Below are positions 8,884-16,933 of a DNA stretch of 64,000 nt, in pieces; the first letter of the stretch is position 1, and the number at the start of each line of letters is the position of its first letter. Origin of the DNA: Alkalihalobacterium chitinilyticum (GTDB lineage: Bacteria > Bacillota > Bacilli > Bacillales > Bacillaceae_F); NCBI RefSeq assembly GCF_029028005.1, contig NZ_JAOTPO010000017.1:18155-82154 (forward strand). The letters run 5' to 3'. The position numbers and the translations under genes are program-made. The notes beneath the pieces are model-generated. The model had not been told where the DNA came from and did no database searches. It was given only the letters and a program-made list of their open reading frames with translations.

Positions 8884-9324
8884 ATGACAAATGATAAAAA
8901 ACAAAACGAAGAGCTGGCTTTAAAATCATTTATCGTATTATCCCGTGCACATCGAGCGGTTTCAGATCGTGTAGAGGAAGATATTCGTCGGTATGGTTTA
9001 AATCCTACTGAATTTGCGGTATTAGAGTTACTTTTTCATAAAGGCGACCAGGCCATACAACAAATTGGTAAGAAAGTTTTATTAGCAAGCGGGAGCATCA
9101 CGTATGTGGTTGATAAACTAGAAAAGAAAAACCTAATCATTCGCAGAGCATGCCCAAAAGACCGCCGCGTGACGTATGCAGCCATTACTGAAGAAGGAAA
9201 TGAATTAATGCGTAAAATCTTTCCGAGTCATCAGGAAGCGATAGAAAAAATCTTTTCCAGCTTAGATCAAGGTGAAAGAGAAACATTAATTGAATTATTA
9301 AAGAAATTAGGGATCAACGCTTAA
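8884..9324 (+). CDS. mhqR: MarR-family repressor, MhqR-like (quinone/electrophile responsive)
   Basis: 146-residue winged-helix dimeric repressor. The DNA-binding part includes YGLNPTEFAVLELLFHKGDQ, IGKKVLLASGSITYVVDKLE and the wing RRACPKDRRVTYAAITEEG. I chose the ATG at 8884 because TAAGGA lies about 10 bases upstream; an in-frame TTG at 8875 is too close to it. Identification as MhqR rests on length, the operator sequence and the neighbouring quinone reductase. In B. subtilis MhqR represses genes for detoxifying quinones and catechol-type stress. There is one Cys in the wing (RRACPKDRR), which could be redox-sensitive, though MhqR itself is not known as a classic thiol switch. Confidence 0.85.
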   Translation: MTNDKKQNEELALKSFIVLSRAHRAVSDRVEEDIRRYGLNPTEFAVLELLFHKGDQAIQQIGKKVLLASGSITYVVDKLEKKNLIIRRACPKDRRVTYAAITEEGNELMRKIFPSHQEAIEKIFSSLDQGERETLIELLKKLGINA

Positions 9325-9345
9325 AGCGCTCTAATTTTCGAACGA

Positions 9346-9363
9346 TATCTTGAATTCGAGAAT
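9346..9363 (+). promoter_or_regulatory. MhqR-type operator 2
   Basis: TATCTTGAATTCGAGAAT keeps the left half and core of operator 1 with two changes at the right end. It lies 21 bases after the mhqR stop, in the 223-bp gap before the reductase gene. Confidence 0.65.
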
Positions 9364-9484
9364 AATTGAATAAAGATAGTTTAGTATCGATAAGAATGTG
9401 GGTATAGCTTTATTAATGGCTAAGACACATTTAGTGAATGTGAAATTAAGATTTATTTGTTGGCTTAAATATCTCGAAGTCATA

Positions 9485-9502
9485 TTATTTGAATTCGAGA
9501 TT
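9485..9502 (+). promoter_or_regulatory. MhqR-type operator 3 at the wrbA-like promoter
   Basis: TTATTTGAATTCGAGATT keeps the GAATTCGAGAT core. An additional half-site ATCTCGAAGTC lies at about 9471-9481. A TATAAT-like element follows at 9519-9524, so this operator would overlap the -35 region of the reductase promoter. Confidence 0.6.
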
Positions 9503-9547
9503 TAAGATAAAATTACAATATAATCCAAAGGAGAGTGTCATACGATT

Positions 9548-10159
9548 ATGTCAAATTTAAATTTAGCAATTATTTATTACAGTTCTACAGGTACTAACTA
9601 CACGTTAGCAAAATGGGCGGAGGAAGCAGCGCAAGAAAATGGTGCAAATGTCAAAGTTTTAAAAGTACCTGAGTTAGCGCCCCAACAAGCGATTGATTCC
9701 AACCCAGCATGGAAAGCTCATGTGGAGGCAACAACAGACGTTCCTGAAGTTTCACTTGAAGACTTAGAGTGGGCCGATGCTATTATTTTCAGTGTACCAA
9801 CTCGCTTTGGTAACATGCCCGCGCAAATGAAACAATTTCTAGATACCACTGGAGGATTATGGTTCCAAGGGAAATTAATTAATAAAGTAGTAAGTGCAAT
9901 GAGTTCAGCACAAAACGCTCACGGTGGTCAAGAAGCAACAATTTTATCTCTATATACTTCGATGTTCCACTGGGGAGCAATTGTGGCTGCACCAGGATAC
10001 ACAGATCCTGTGTTATTTACAACAGGCGGAAACCCATATGGAGCAAGTGTTACAGTAGATCAAGACGGAAACATGCAAGAAGATGTTCAGCCTGCTGTAC
10101 AACACCAAGTAAAACGTACATTAGACATTGCAAGATTAGTTAAACAAGGTAATCAATAA
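9548..10159 (+). CDS. WrbA-family NAD(P)H:quinone oxidoreductase (flavodoxin fold)
   Basis: 203-residue FMN-dependent enzyme that reduces quinones by two electrons to hydroquinones, avoiding semiquinone radicals. The FMN phosphate loop is YYSSTGTNYTLAKW at the N-terminus, and SVPTRFGNMPAQMKQFLDTTG is the WrbA/flavodoxin-like motif. The length is standard. The upstream AAAGGAG is about 14 bases from the ATG, longer than usual. It is downstream of an MhqR-like repressor with the same operator in front, so induction by quinones or electrophiles is the likely regulation. It could also be called azoreductase-like, but the WrbA motif is clearer. Confidence 0.88.
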   Translation: MSNLNLAIIYYSSTGTNYTLAKWAEEAAQENGANVKVLKVPELAPQQAIDSNPAWKAHVEATTDVPEVSLEDLEWADAIIFSVPTRFGNMPAQMKQFLDTTGGLWFQGKLINKVVSAMSSAQNAHGGQEATILSLYTSMFHWGAIVAAPGYTDPVLFTTGGNPYGASVTVDQDGNMQEDVQPAVQHQVKRTLDIARLVKQGNQ

Positions 10160-10169
10160 AAAATATATG

Positions 10170-10207
10170 AGCAGGAGTTGATCACTTAAGTCAGCTCCTG
10201 CTTTTTT
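10170..10207 (+). terminator. Intrinsic terminator after the quinone reductase
   Basis: 12-bp stem AGCAGGAGTTGA / TCAGCTCCTGCT (one wobble) with a 9-base loop and TTTTTT. Confidence 0.9.
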
Positions 10208-10315
10208 AGTATGTTGGGGGAAACATCCAAAAAAGGGTGCTTTTTTGAATTGAGAAAAAGAATCAGATCAAGGAAAATAAGTAGAAGTGTGTTCATTCTA
10301 AAGGGGCGTGATGAC

Positions 10316-11398
10316 GTGGGTACAAAGGAAATGAATGAAGTATATTGGCTGCGTATCATAGCTTGTTTGAGTGTTGTCCTAACTCATGCTGTAAGCAGGG
10401 TAATAACAGACTTCTCTTTGTCGGGGGATCTACGGGTGGTATATCGCACCCTTCAAATGTTGTTGTTGTACGGGACGCCAATGTTTGTATTGATCTCAAC
10501 TATTGTGATGACGCATGCTTACAAAGAAAAAATTCCGAACGGTTTCCTTATAAAGAGGATCAAGTATATATTAGTCCCTTATTTAGTAATGGCGACGTTT
10601 TATGCGGGCCATAAATATATTCGATTTGACTGGACATTTAAAGATTTTGCTATTGAACTTGGGTTTAATTTTATAGGACAGTGGCACGGGTATTTTGTCT
10701 TAATTATCTTTCAGTTTTATTTACTGCATTTATTATTTATAAAGTATTTGAAGCGATTTAAAGCTATGCATGTCTTAATCGTAAGCTTTATCATTAGCGC
10801 AGGGTATTGGATAGGCTTTTATTTCTTTTTTATCGATTTCGTGCAGCATTCGAGTTATCTGACTCTATTCTTTTCAAGAATTTTGATTTTTGGTTGGTTA
10901 TTTTATTATGTTGTTGCCTACTATTGTGGGAGAAATTATGAAATGTTTATTGATAAGTTGCATAGATATTGGATGGTCGTAGTGTTAGGTACTATAGTTT
11001 CAGTGGGGCTTGTACAGTTTATATATCATTCAGGAATGTTAATGCGAGTGACATCAGCTCGTTTTGATATTATTCCTTACACCGTCATGTTATTCTTTCT
11101 CTTCTTTCTGCTGTTTTCGAAACTGAATCGAATTCCAACGTGGATCGTTTCTATAAGTGGATATTCGTATGGGATTTATTTGCTACATCCTTTTGTTCAA
11201 ACGATGGTTAGAAGCTGGTTCCCATTATTAGAAATAACACCATTCGGTTATATGATTGTTCAATTTATTGCGGGGGTTATTGTTCCGATTATTTTCATCT
11301 ATCTTTTATCTAAATTTCATTTGGGTGCCTTTATTGTGGGGAAAACAACGACTCGCAAGAAAGTCTTTAGAGAAACAGCAATGTCTAAAGCGGCATAA
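10316..11398 (+). CDS. Membrane acyltransferase, acyltransferase-3 family
   Basis: About 360-residue polytopic membrane protein with roughly ten hydrophobic segments. The N-terminus NEVYWLRIIACLSVVLTHAV carries the family pattern (R...l...vv..H) with the conserved His in the first membrane helix. Members transfer acyl groups to extracellular sugars, peptidoglycan or teichoic polymers; closest in style to B. subtilis YfiQ/YkrP-type proteins. I chose GTG at 10316 because AAGGGG lies 9 bases upstream; the frame is open for 35 more codons upstream but that stretch looks non-membrane and unlike the family. ATG at 10331 is an alternative. The substrate is unknown. Confidence 0.78.
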   Translation: MGTKEMNEVYWLRIIACLSVVLTHAVSRVITDFSLSGDLRVVYRTLQMLLLYGTPMFVLISTIVMTHAYKEKIPNGFLIKRIKYILVPYLVMATFYAGHKYIRFDWTFKDFAIELGFNFIGQWHGYFVLIIFQFYLLHLLFIKYLKRFKAMHVLIVSFIISAGYWIGFYFFFIDFVQHSSYLTLFFSRILIFGWLFYYVVAYYCGRNYEMFIDKLHRYWMVVVLGTIVSVGLVQFIYHSGMLMRVTSARFDIIPYTVMLFFLFFLLFSKLNRIPTWIVSISGYSYGIYLLHPFVQTMVRSWFPLLEITPFGYMIVQFIAGVIVPIIFIYLLSKFHLGAFIVGKTTTRKKVFRETAMSKAA

Positions 11399-11524
11399 GG
11401 AACGAATTAAAGGTTTGTAAGTATAGGTTTTATTAGAGAAGTTTAAAAAGGGTATATTCGTGTAGAGTATAAAATTACAAGGTTGAAGTACACTATAGGT
11501 GATTTTCTTGAAAGGGATGGTTAT

Positions 11525-11848
11525 GTGAAGAAATTATCAATTGGTGTACTTTCAGCTTTATTTTTGTCGTTGACGGCATTCGGACCGTTGCCTGCACAAG
11601 CAGAATTTAACGATAACGAAGCTGAAGTCCAAGAAGTAGAGTTAACAGAAGAGCAAAAACAAGAATTGGCTGTTTTACATAAGGAAGCTTTTGAAAAGAA
11701 GAAAGAAATTATTGAGAAGTATGTTGAGTTTGGCGTGTTTAGTGCAGAAAAAGGGAATAAAATTATTGAAAAATTTGAAAGTCATTATGAAAAGCTTGAA
11801 GACGATGGTTATATTCCGAAATGGGACCATAAGAGAAAACATCATTAA
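11525..11848 (+). CDS. Secreted DUF2680 (YckD-like) protein
   Basis: 107-residue exported protein. The signal peptide KKLSIGVLSALFLSLTAF ends near PAQAEF (AxA cleavage). The mature part is a charged helical domain with LTEEQKQELAVLHKEAFEKK, KEIIEKYVEFGVFSAEKGNK and a His/Lys-rich tail, the DUF2680 pattern. Start GTG at 11525 was chosen because AAAGGG lies 8 bases upstream. No function is known for this family. It is convergent with the LysM gene across a shared terminator. Confidence 0.75.
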   Translation: MKKLSIGVLSALFLSLTAFGPLPAQAEFNDNEAEVQEVELTEEQKQELAVLHKEAFEKKKEIIEKYVEFGVFSAEKGNKIIEKFESHYEKLEDDGYIPKWDHKRKHH

Positions 11849-11925
11849 AGCAGGCGTTATTGCTAGGTTAGTTCAATTAATTAGCCGGAAGATAAGTTGT
11901 AGTTTTTAAGAAGGTGTATAGTGAA

Positions 11926-11962
11926 TGAAAAGAGGATGACCAACGTTGTCATCCTCTTTTCA
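11926..11962. terminator. Bidirectional terminator between DUF2680 and LysM genes
   Basis: Perfect 15-bp inverted repeat TGAAAAGAGGATGAC / GTCATCCTCTTTTCA with a 7-base loop. The A/T-rich outer ends supply a U-tract on both strands. The stop codon of the minus-strand LysM gene lies in the right arm. Confidence 0.9.
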
Positions 11963-12766
11963 TATTTGAAATTTGATCGTTTGCAATTGATTTAGTAAAG
12001 AAGGTGTAATATCTTCAGCTTCTTCTTTATCGAGGAGGTGAAGTGTGAATTTGACGAGTTGACCATTGATTTTTTTAACAACTATACTCTGTTGAACTTT
12101 TGGGTTAGAGCTTGTGAAATAAAATTCGGATCCTTTGTAAAATGGGTGGACATTTTTTAGGTCTTTAACTTCTTTAACATTCCCTGTCGTATTCAAGTAT
12201 TCCTGGGCATTCTTTTTTAAACCTGACAGGTTGGCTTTGGTATCAACGAGTTCGACTCTTACAAAAAATCCAGGGTCTCGTTTGGAGAAGAGTTGATATT
12301 TACCAGGTTCTTCTTTTACAAACTGATATCCGTTTTGAACCGTTAGTTTAACTTCTTTGTTCATCGCAGGGATAGAGTTGTCTGTGACAGGTTTTCCTTT
12401 AATGACTAGTTTTTGTCCTGGGAAAATGGTATTCGTTGTCAAACCGTTTAACTTCTTTAAATCGTTTACTTTCATCTGATGTTTTTTAGCAATACTGTAT
12501 AAAGTGTCGCCTCTTTTCACGACATAAGAAGTGGCAGCGTCCTTCACTTGAAGCTTTTGCCCAGGAAAAATGATGTTGTTTTTTAAATTGTTGGCTTGTT
12601 TTAATTCATTAACTGTCGTCTTATTTTCTTGAGCGATTCGAAATAGTGTATCTCCTCTTTTCACTTCATAAATTGCTGCATCTGCACTGTGAACAAATCC
12701 CATCATAGCTGTAACTCCAAGTGATAAAGCCATCATTTTTATTGCATTTTTTTTCAAATTAAACAT
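11960..12766 (-). CDS. Secreted protein with two LysM domains
   Basis: 268-residue exported cell-wall-binding protein. The signal peptide (KKNAIKMMALSLGVTAMMGF, cleavage near SADAA) is followed by two LysM repeats: YEVKRGDTLFRIAQENKTTV (about 33-75) and YVVKRGDTLYSIAKKHQMKV (about 80-123). LysM binds N-acetylglucosamine in peptidoglycan or spore cortex. The C-terminal about 140 residues (from KLTVQNGYQFVKEEPG) look like a compact beta-rich domain that I do not recognise; no hydrolase motif is seen. A GAGGTG ribosome site precedes the ATG. Confidence 0.85.
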   Translation of the reverse strand: MFNLKKNAIKMMALSLGVTAMMGFVHSADAAIYEVKRGDTLFRIAQENKTTVNELKQANNLKNNIIFPGQKLQVKDAATSYVVKRGDTLYSIAKKHQMKVNDLKKLNGLTTNTIFPGQKLVIKGKPVTDNSIPAMNKEVKLTVQNGYQFVKEEPGKYQLFSKRDPGFFVRVELVDTKANLSGLKKNAQEYLNTTGNVKEVKDLKNVHPFYKGSEFYFTSSNPKVQQSIVVKKINGQLVKFTLHLLDKEEAEDITPSLLNQLQTIKFQI

Positions 12767-13082
12767 TTTGAATGCACCTCGTATTTTTATTTTTTACTAA
12801 CGTAGATTACTGCATCATCCATTTATAAAACTGGTTTAAGGAACTAGTTGAATTGAAGCACTTCCAATCAGCAGGGGCCCTCCACTGAGTGAAATGAACT
12901 TATTGTGAATGTGTTTCCAAACGATTAGACGGAGGATTCCGAAAGAAAGTTACAAAATAAACAAGCCTAAAAATAAAATTATTTGAAACTGAAAAAACGC
13001 TGATGACAAGGTACGCGCCTACACGTCATTCCTACGAACGCAATAGTATATATGGACTTTGCAAATGTAGGGAGGCGAAATA
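12767..13082. other. Divergent intergenic region
   Basis: This 316-bp spacer lies between the divergent LysM and DUF1906 genes. It should hold both promoters. I see no strong terminator, riboswitch or additional gene. A GC-rich patch (CAGCAGGGGCCCTCCACTG, about 12869-12887) stands out from the AT-rich surroundings but forms no long hairpin. Confidence 0.4.
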
Positions 13083-14048
13083 GTGCGTCAGTATGTTGTT
13101 CTAGCAACCGTTTTTATTTTAGCTTTTGCTTCCTTTTTCTTTTTTGTAATAAATGACGGTTACGAACGAACTCTTATTTGCGAAAACGGCCAAAAAGAAG
13201 ATCGAAAAGAAAATGGTGCAAAGGATGAGGACCAAGAAATTGGGAATGGAAATAACGGGGAAAGCAATGGAGAGGAACAAAACGGTGAGACCGGAGAGAA
13301 TGGAGAAGGTAATGGAGAAGAGACAAATGGAGAGAACGACGAAGGAAACGGTGAAAACGGTACGATTAATGGAAACGAAGAAGATGAAGGCGAGATTGTC
13401 TGGGGTGTTGATTCGGCTAGTTTAACGACTGAAGAATTATATGCCTGTGTGACATCGAACTTTGGGGAACCTGAGATTTGGGGACGATATTTAGAAGATA
13501 AGGACGGAGTTTCTTTTGGCTTAACGGAAGATGAAGTAAGTTTTCTTCATCAACAAGGTGTGTCTATTCTAGTAATCTATAATCATTTTACGGATGGTAC
13601 GACATACGACAAAGGGGTAGCGGAGGCCGAAGTTGCGATTGAGTATGCCGAACGCATTGGCGTTCCAGAAGGAGTAGCGATCTTTGCGAACGTCGAACCA
13701 GAATATCCGATCGACTCAGCTTTTATACAAGGCTGGTACGACACACTACAACCATCGATTTATAATGCCGCTATTTACGGATTATTTGATGCAGAAAGTG
13801 ATGTGTGGACAGCGTTCGAAGGAGCCATTAACGAAAACGCTGAAATCGCGGATAATATGATTGTCTGGGCAAACCAACCTCAAATTGGGATAACAACAGA
13901 AGAAAATGCACCGGAAGAGTACGAACCAGGTCCGCCAAACGACTGGTTGAATTGGGCATGGCAATATGGAATCGATGCTGAAACTTGTAATATTGATACG
14001 AATCTGTTTAACTCCTTGATTTTTGATTATGTGTGGCAGCCGGAATAA
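13083..14048 (+). CDS. Membrane-anchored DUF1906 (glycoside-hydrolase-like) protein
   Basis: 321-residue protein. An N-terminal hydrophobic anchor (VVLATVFILAFASFFFFVI) is followed by a low-complexity spacer of about 80 residues made largely of Gly, Glu and Asn. A C-terminal domain from about residue 105 begins VWGVDSASLTTEELYACV and contains GRYLEDKDGVSFGLTEDEV and VAIFANVEPEYPIDSAFIQG. The fold matches DUF1906 (Rv2525c-like, GH25-like TIM barrel) proteins at the cell surface. Acidic residues are in place for catalysis, but activity is unproven. Start GTG at 13083 has GGGAGG 8 bases upstream. The spacer would lift the domain through the wall. Confidence 0.8.
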   Translation: MRQYVVLATVFILAFASFFFFVINDGYERTLICENGQKEDRKENGAKDEDQEIGNGNNGESNGEEQNGETGENGEGNGEETNGENDEGNGENGTINGNEEDEGEIVWGVDSASLTTEELYACVTSNFGEPEIWGRYLEDKDGVSFGLTEDEVSFLHQQGVSILVIYNHFTDGTTYDKGVAEAEVAIEYAERIGVPEGVAIFANVEPEYPIDSAFIQGWYDTLQPSIYNAAIYGLFDAESDVWTAFEGAINENAEIADNMIVWANQPQIGITTEENAPEEYEPGPPNDWLNWAWQYGIDAETCNIDTNLFNSLIFDYVWQPE

Positions 14049-14064
14049 GAGAAAATATAATGAT

Positions 14065-14105
14065 AGAAAGGAGTGAGGTTACGATACAGCCTCGTTCCTT
14101 TTTAT
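14065..14105 (+). terminator. Intrinsic terminator after the DUF1906 gene
   Basis: Stem AGAAAGGAGTGAGG / CCTCGTTCCTTTTT (two wobble or mismatched positions) with a U-tract. Nearly the same stem sequence recurs in the terminator at 27699. Confidence 0.8.
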
Positions 14106-14274
14106 TTAGTAACTAAAATAACTTATTGTATACCGCTCATAAACCACTCTGTACTATTGTCTTGTATTATGTTCCGGCTGAATTAGTACTATAGGGATGT
14201 GATCTTTACTAAATGGAAATGGAGTTACAATGTTATATTTTCAAGTAGCTACTATTAAATCCAATAAATTAATA

Positions 14275-14303
14275 TTGTAACTTTTTTAATAGTTTATTAT
14301 AAT
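14275..14303 (+). promoter_or_regulatory. Probable sigma-A promoter of the LuxR-type gene
   Basis: TTGTAA (14275-14280) and TATAAT (14298-14303) with a 17-base spacer, 56 bases ahead of the TTG start. The remaining 14106-14274 shows no other feature. Confidence 0.6.
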
Positions 14304-14358
14304 TTAATACTGATTTCATTAGAATAGAAGTGATTACTTTTGGGGGGAGAAAACGAAA

Positions 14359-16164
14359 TTGAATAGCAATCCAAACCTTGTAAAGGAACTTCAAGGGATG
14401 AATAGCCAACATTTAAAACTGTCAATTGCAATCACAGATAAACAAGGCGAATTAATGTTATCCCCAACCCATATTGGAAATATTTCAACAGAAATTTTAA
14501 ATGATAGAGATGTAACCTTCTGTGAAATAATTCAGAGGTTTAATAAAAATAAACAAACGATTGTGTTTGATGCATTTAATGAAAAGTATCTGGGGATGAA
14601 GTTTTTTCTCGTTCCAATAACTCGTAATCGGGAACCCTCTCACTTCATCTGGGCCGGACCATTTGTGGAAAGTGAAAGTACAAAAGATTTAATAGAGAAT
14701 AGGTATAGAAAATCGGGATTGTCCGAGCAAAAAATTCAGGGTTTTCTTAACAATCTTTGTATTATTGATGGTAAAAGTGTGAAAAAATACATTGATCAGC
14801 TACAAAAATTAGCAATATTCGTTGGAGATTTTTTTCACACAAAATTTAATAAAGAAATTGAGGGGAAGTTACATCAATTAAATAGTGTGATTGACCAGCT
14901 GTCTGAAAACGAAGGTAGTGTAATCCCTGTACTACTTAGTAAAATACTTCAAACATATAACAGTGACTCAAATCAATCCAAAGAAACAGAAATTGTATAC
15001 ATTGGATATGCAGAAAAAAAACAGAATTCTATTTATGAAATTCAACATATACTAGGAGATTCAGCAACAAATTTAATAGGTAATCAGTTTTATGTTGGTG
15101 AAGGGTTTCTTGGACAATCCATAGCATTAAGGAAAAGTATGCAGTGGCATAAAATTAAAAATGATCCAAGACTCTCCTTCTTTGGTGAACGAGGATTGGA
15201 TATTGATCATTTATTTAGCTTTCCAATTATGTATAAAGAAGAAGTGTATGGGGTAATTTTTGGTTCTTGTAAAGAAATGTTCACTTGGAGTGACCATTAT
15301 ATTCATCATGCTAGTCTAATTGCGAATAAAGTAGGCAAAAGATTATATATTAAAGAATTAAAAAGGAAAAAAAATAATACAAAAATTAAACTCGATATTC
15401 ATAAACAGGTTTTACAAATATTAATGCAAAAAAGGTCCAAAAAAGCAACATTATATATAATTATAGATATGTTACGAGATTATACACAATCGATAGATTT
15501 AAGTTTAATATATACGAACAATCATCACGAGACTGAAATTATTTCACGAGGTATTTTTTCCAATCAAGCCCATCTTTTGGAACTCTTTACGAAGTATATA
15601 AAAACTGACCTTTCGTTAGTACGTCTAAACTTATTTAACATTGTTAGTGCAGGAAAAAACAGTATTGTAGAGATCCCCATTGTCAAGAAAGGAAACGTAT
15701 ATGCTTTATTAGTAGCTCATGTAGTGAGTGAGAAGCTCGACAAGATGGATTTACTACACTTTTGTAGTGATATCATAAGTGAACTCCTATCTCATCCAAA
15801 GTTTTTTAATGAAGAAGGCCAGTCCTCTAGCGATACAGGAGATTATTCCTATATCAAGACTACTTCTAGTACTGCATTACTAGATCCTAAATTATCAGTT
15901 GAACAAGGGGTAATAAAAGGAGAAAATCTCACAAAAGTTTCTAACATCAAAACAGTAATAGAGGATTTATCCCTAACAAAAAGAGAGAAAGAAGTATTGT
16001 ATTTAGTATTAGAAGGTCTTAATAACCAAGAAGTAGCGGAAACTTTAGTCATCAGTATTCATACAGTAAAAAATCACTTAACAAACATCTTTCAAAAATT
16101 AAACGTTCAGGATCGCTCACAAGCTTTCGCTTTAATATACCGCCTCAAATATAAACAACAGTAA
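14359..16164 (+). CDS. Multi-domain sensor regulator: PocR-like + GAF-like + LuxR HTH
   Basis: 601-residue cytoplasmic one-component regulator. Residues about 5-155 contain [12 protein letters not shown], a conserved FCEII and IWAGPF, a pattern like PocR-type ligand-binding domains. Residues about 185-335 look like a GAF domain ([37 protein letters not shown]). Residues 345-500 may be a second degenerate GAF. The end, about 537-595, is a clear LuxR helix-turn-helix ([20 protein letters not shown] ... [20 protein letters not shown]). The start is TTG at 14359 with GGGGGGAG about 9 bases upstream. It stands directly ahead of the chemosensory operon and may control it, but that is inference from position. 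Confidence 0.8.
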   Translation: MNSNPNLVKELQGMNSQHLKLSIAITDKQGELMLSPTHIGNISTEILNDRDVTFCEIIQRFNKNKQTIVFDAFNEKYLGMKFFLVPITRNREPSHFIWAGPFVESESTKDLIENRYRKSGLSEQKIQGFLNNLCIIDGKSVKKYIDQLQKLAIFVGDFFHTKFNKEIEGKLHQLNSVIDQLSENEGSVIPVLLSKILQTYNSDSNQSKETEIVYIGYAEKKQNSIYEIQHILGDSATNLIGNQFYVGEGFLGQSIALRKSMQWHKIKNDPRLSFFGERGLDIDHLFSFPIMYKEEVYGVIFGSCKEMFTWSDHYIHHASLIANKVGKRLYIKELKRKKNNTKIKLDIHKQVLQILMQKRSKKATLYIIIDMLRDYTQSIDLSLIYTNNHHETEIISRGIFSNQAHLLELFTKYIKTDLSLVRLNLFNIVSAGKNSIVEIPIVKKGNVYALLVAHVVSEKLDKMDLLHFCSDIISELLSHPKFFNEEGQSSSDTGDYSYIKTTSSTALLDPKLSVEQGVIKGENLTKVSNIKTVIEDLSLTKREKEVLYLVLEGLNNQEVAETLVISIHTVKNHLTNIFQKLNVQDRSQAFALIYRLKYKQQ

Positions 16165-16196
16165 TAGACTTAAAATATAATCTAAAAAATCAAATA

Positions 16197-16297
16197 AGAA
16201 AAAAGCTAGCTCTTAAGTACTAGTTTTTCGATCACTACTAATTATGTCCTATTAGAGTGAATGAGAAACAAACTTAATCATGAGCTAGCTTTTTTCT
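16197..16297 (+). terminator. Long-loop hairpin terminator after the LuxR-type gene
   Basis: A perfect 16-bp inverted repeat AGAAAAAAGCTAGCTC / GAGCTAGCTTTTTTCT encloses a 69-base loop with a smaller inner stem (CACTACTAAT / ATTAGAGTG). The right arm ends in TTTTTT. The remaining part of the 326-bp gap to cheW (16298-16490) must hold the operon promoter; I could not fix it confidently. Confidence 0.7.
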
Positions 16298-16490
16298 ATG
16301 GGTTAAAGCTATAAAACCTAATCTAATGTGATATTGATCACTGAAAGTATAGGAGGGTTTAGTATAAAAATAGGAAAGATGGTTAGTAGCTTTGCTTTAT
16401 AAAAAAAGGGAAAATTAAATTTGTGCAAAGGACTAATTTACTAGTAATAATTACTTATAAAAATTGGAAGGAATAGAAAGAGGTGGGATT

Positions 16491-16922
16491 GTGAGTGTAA
16501 CAGCCACTAGAAACCAATACGTAGTATTTACGATTAACCAGCAGTTATTTTCACTTCCGATTAACGAAGTTGTTGAAATTCTTAGACCACAGACGGTCAC
16601 TCAAATACCAGGAATTAAATCTCATATTCAAGGAGTGATCAATTTAAGAGGAAAGATTATTCCGGTAGTCAAAATGCATGGCCAATTGAATTCTGATGCA
16701 AAGCCAAATAAAAAAAATAGAATTGTTATCGTCCAAGGTGATAGTGAAAACATAGGAGTAACGGTTGATGAAGTTAAAATGGTTACCTATGTTGAACAAG
16801 AAAATATCGAACCACCGCCAGGGACGAAGGTCGATGAAGATTTTTTTCACGGTTTTGTTAAATTGGATGGTCAGGTGATCGGAATTTTAAACTTAGAAAA
16901 GGTATTATATCCAACTGAGTAG
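16491..16922 (+). CDS. cheW: CheW-type chemosensory coupling protein
   Basis: 143-residue adaptor that links chemoreceptor tips to the CheA kinase. It has the CheW fold signature YVVFTINQQLFSLPINEVVE, IPGIKSHIQGVINLRGKIIP and a GVTVDEVKMV segment. I chose GTG at 16491 (AGAGGTGG 5-6 bases upstream) over a TTG 27 bases earlier. It is first gene of a compact operon, with cheA starting 12 bases after its stop. It is separate from any motility-linked cheW, since no flagellar gene is nearby. Confidence 0.9.
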   Translation: MSVTATRNQYVVFTINQQLFSLPINEVVEILRPQTVTQIPGIKSHIQGVINLRGKIIPVVKMHGQLNSDAKPNKKNRIVIVQGDSENIGVTVDEVKMVTYVEQENIEPPPGTKVDEDFFHGFVKLDGQVIGILNLEKVLYPTE

Positions 16923-16933
16923 GAGGTGAAAAT

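Noticed and set aside
9301..9547. An additional small gene between mhqR and the quinone reductase
   Set aside because: No open frame with a ribosome site; the interval is explained by operators and promoter.
12840..12900. Terminator or riboswitch in the GC-rich patch upstream of the LysM gene
   Set aside because: No stable stem with a U-tract and no aptamer motif could be drawn.
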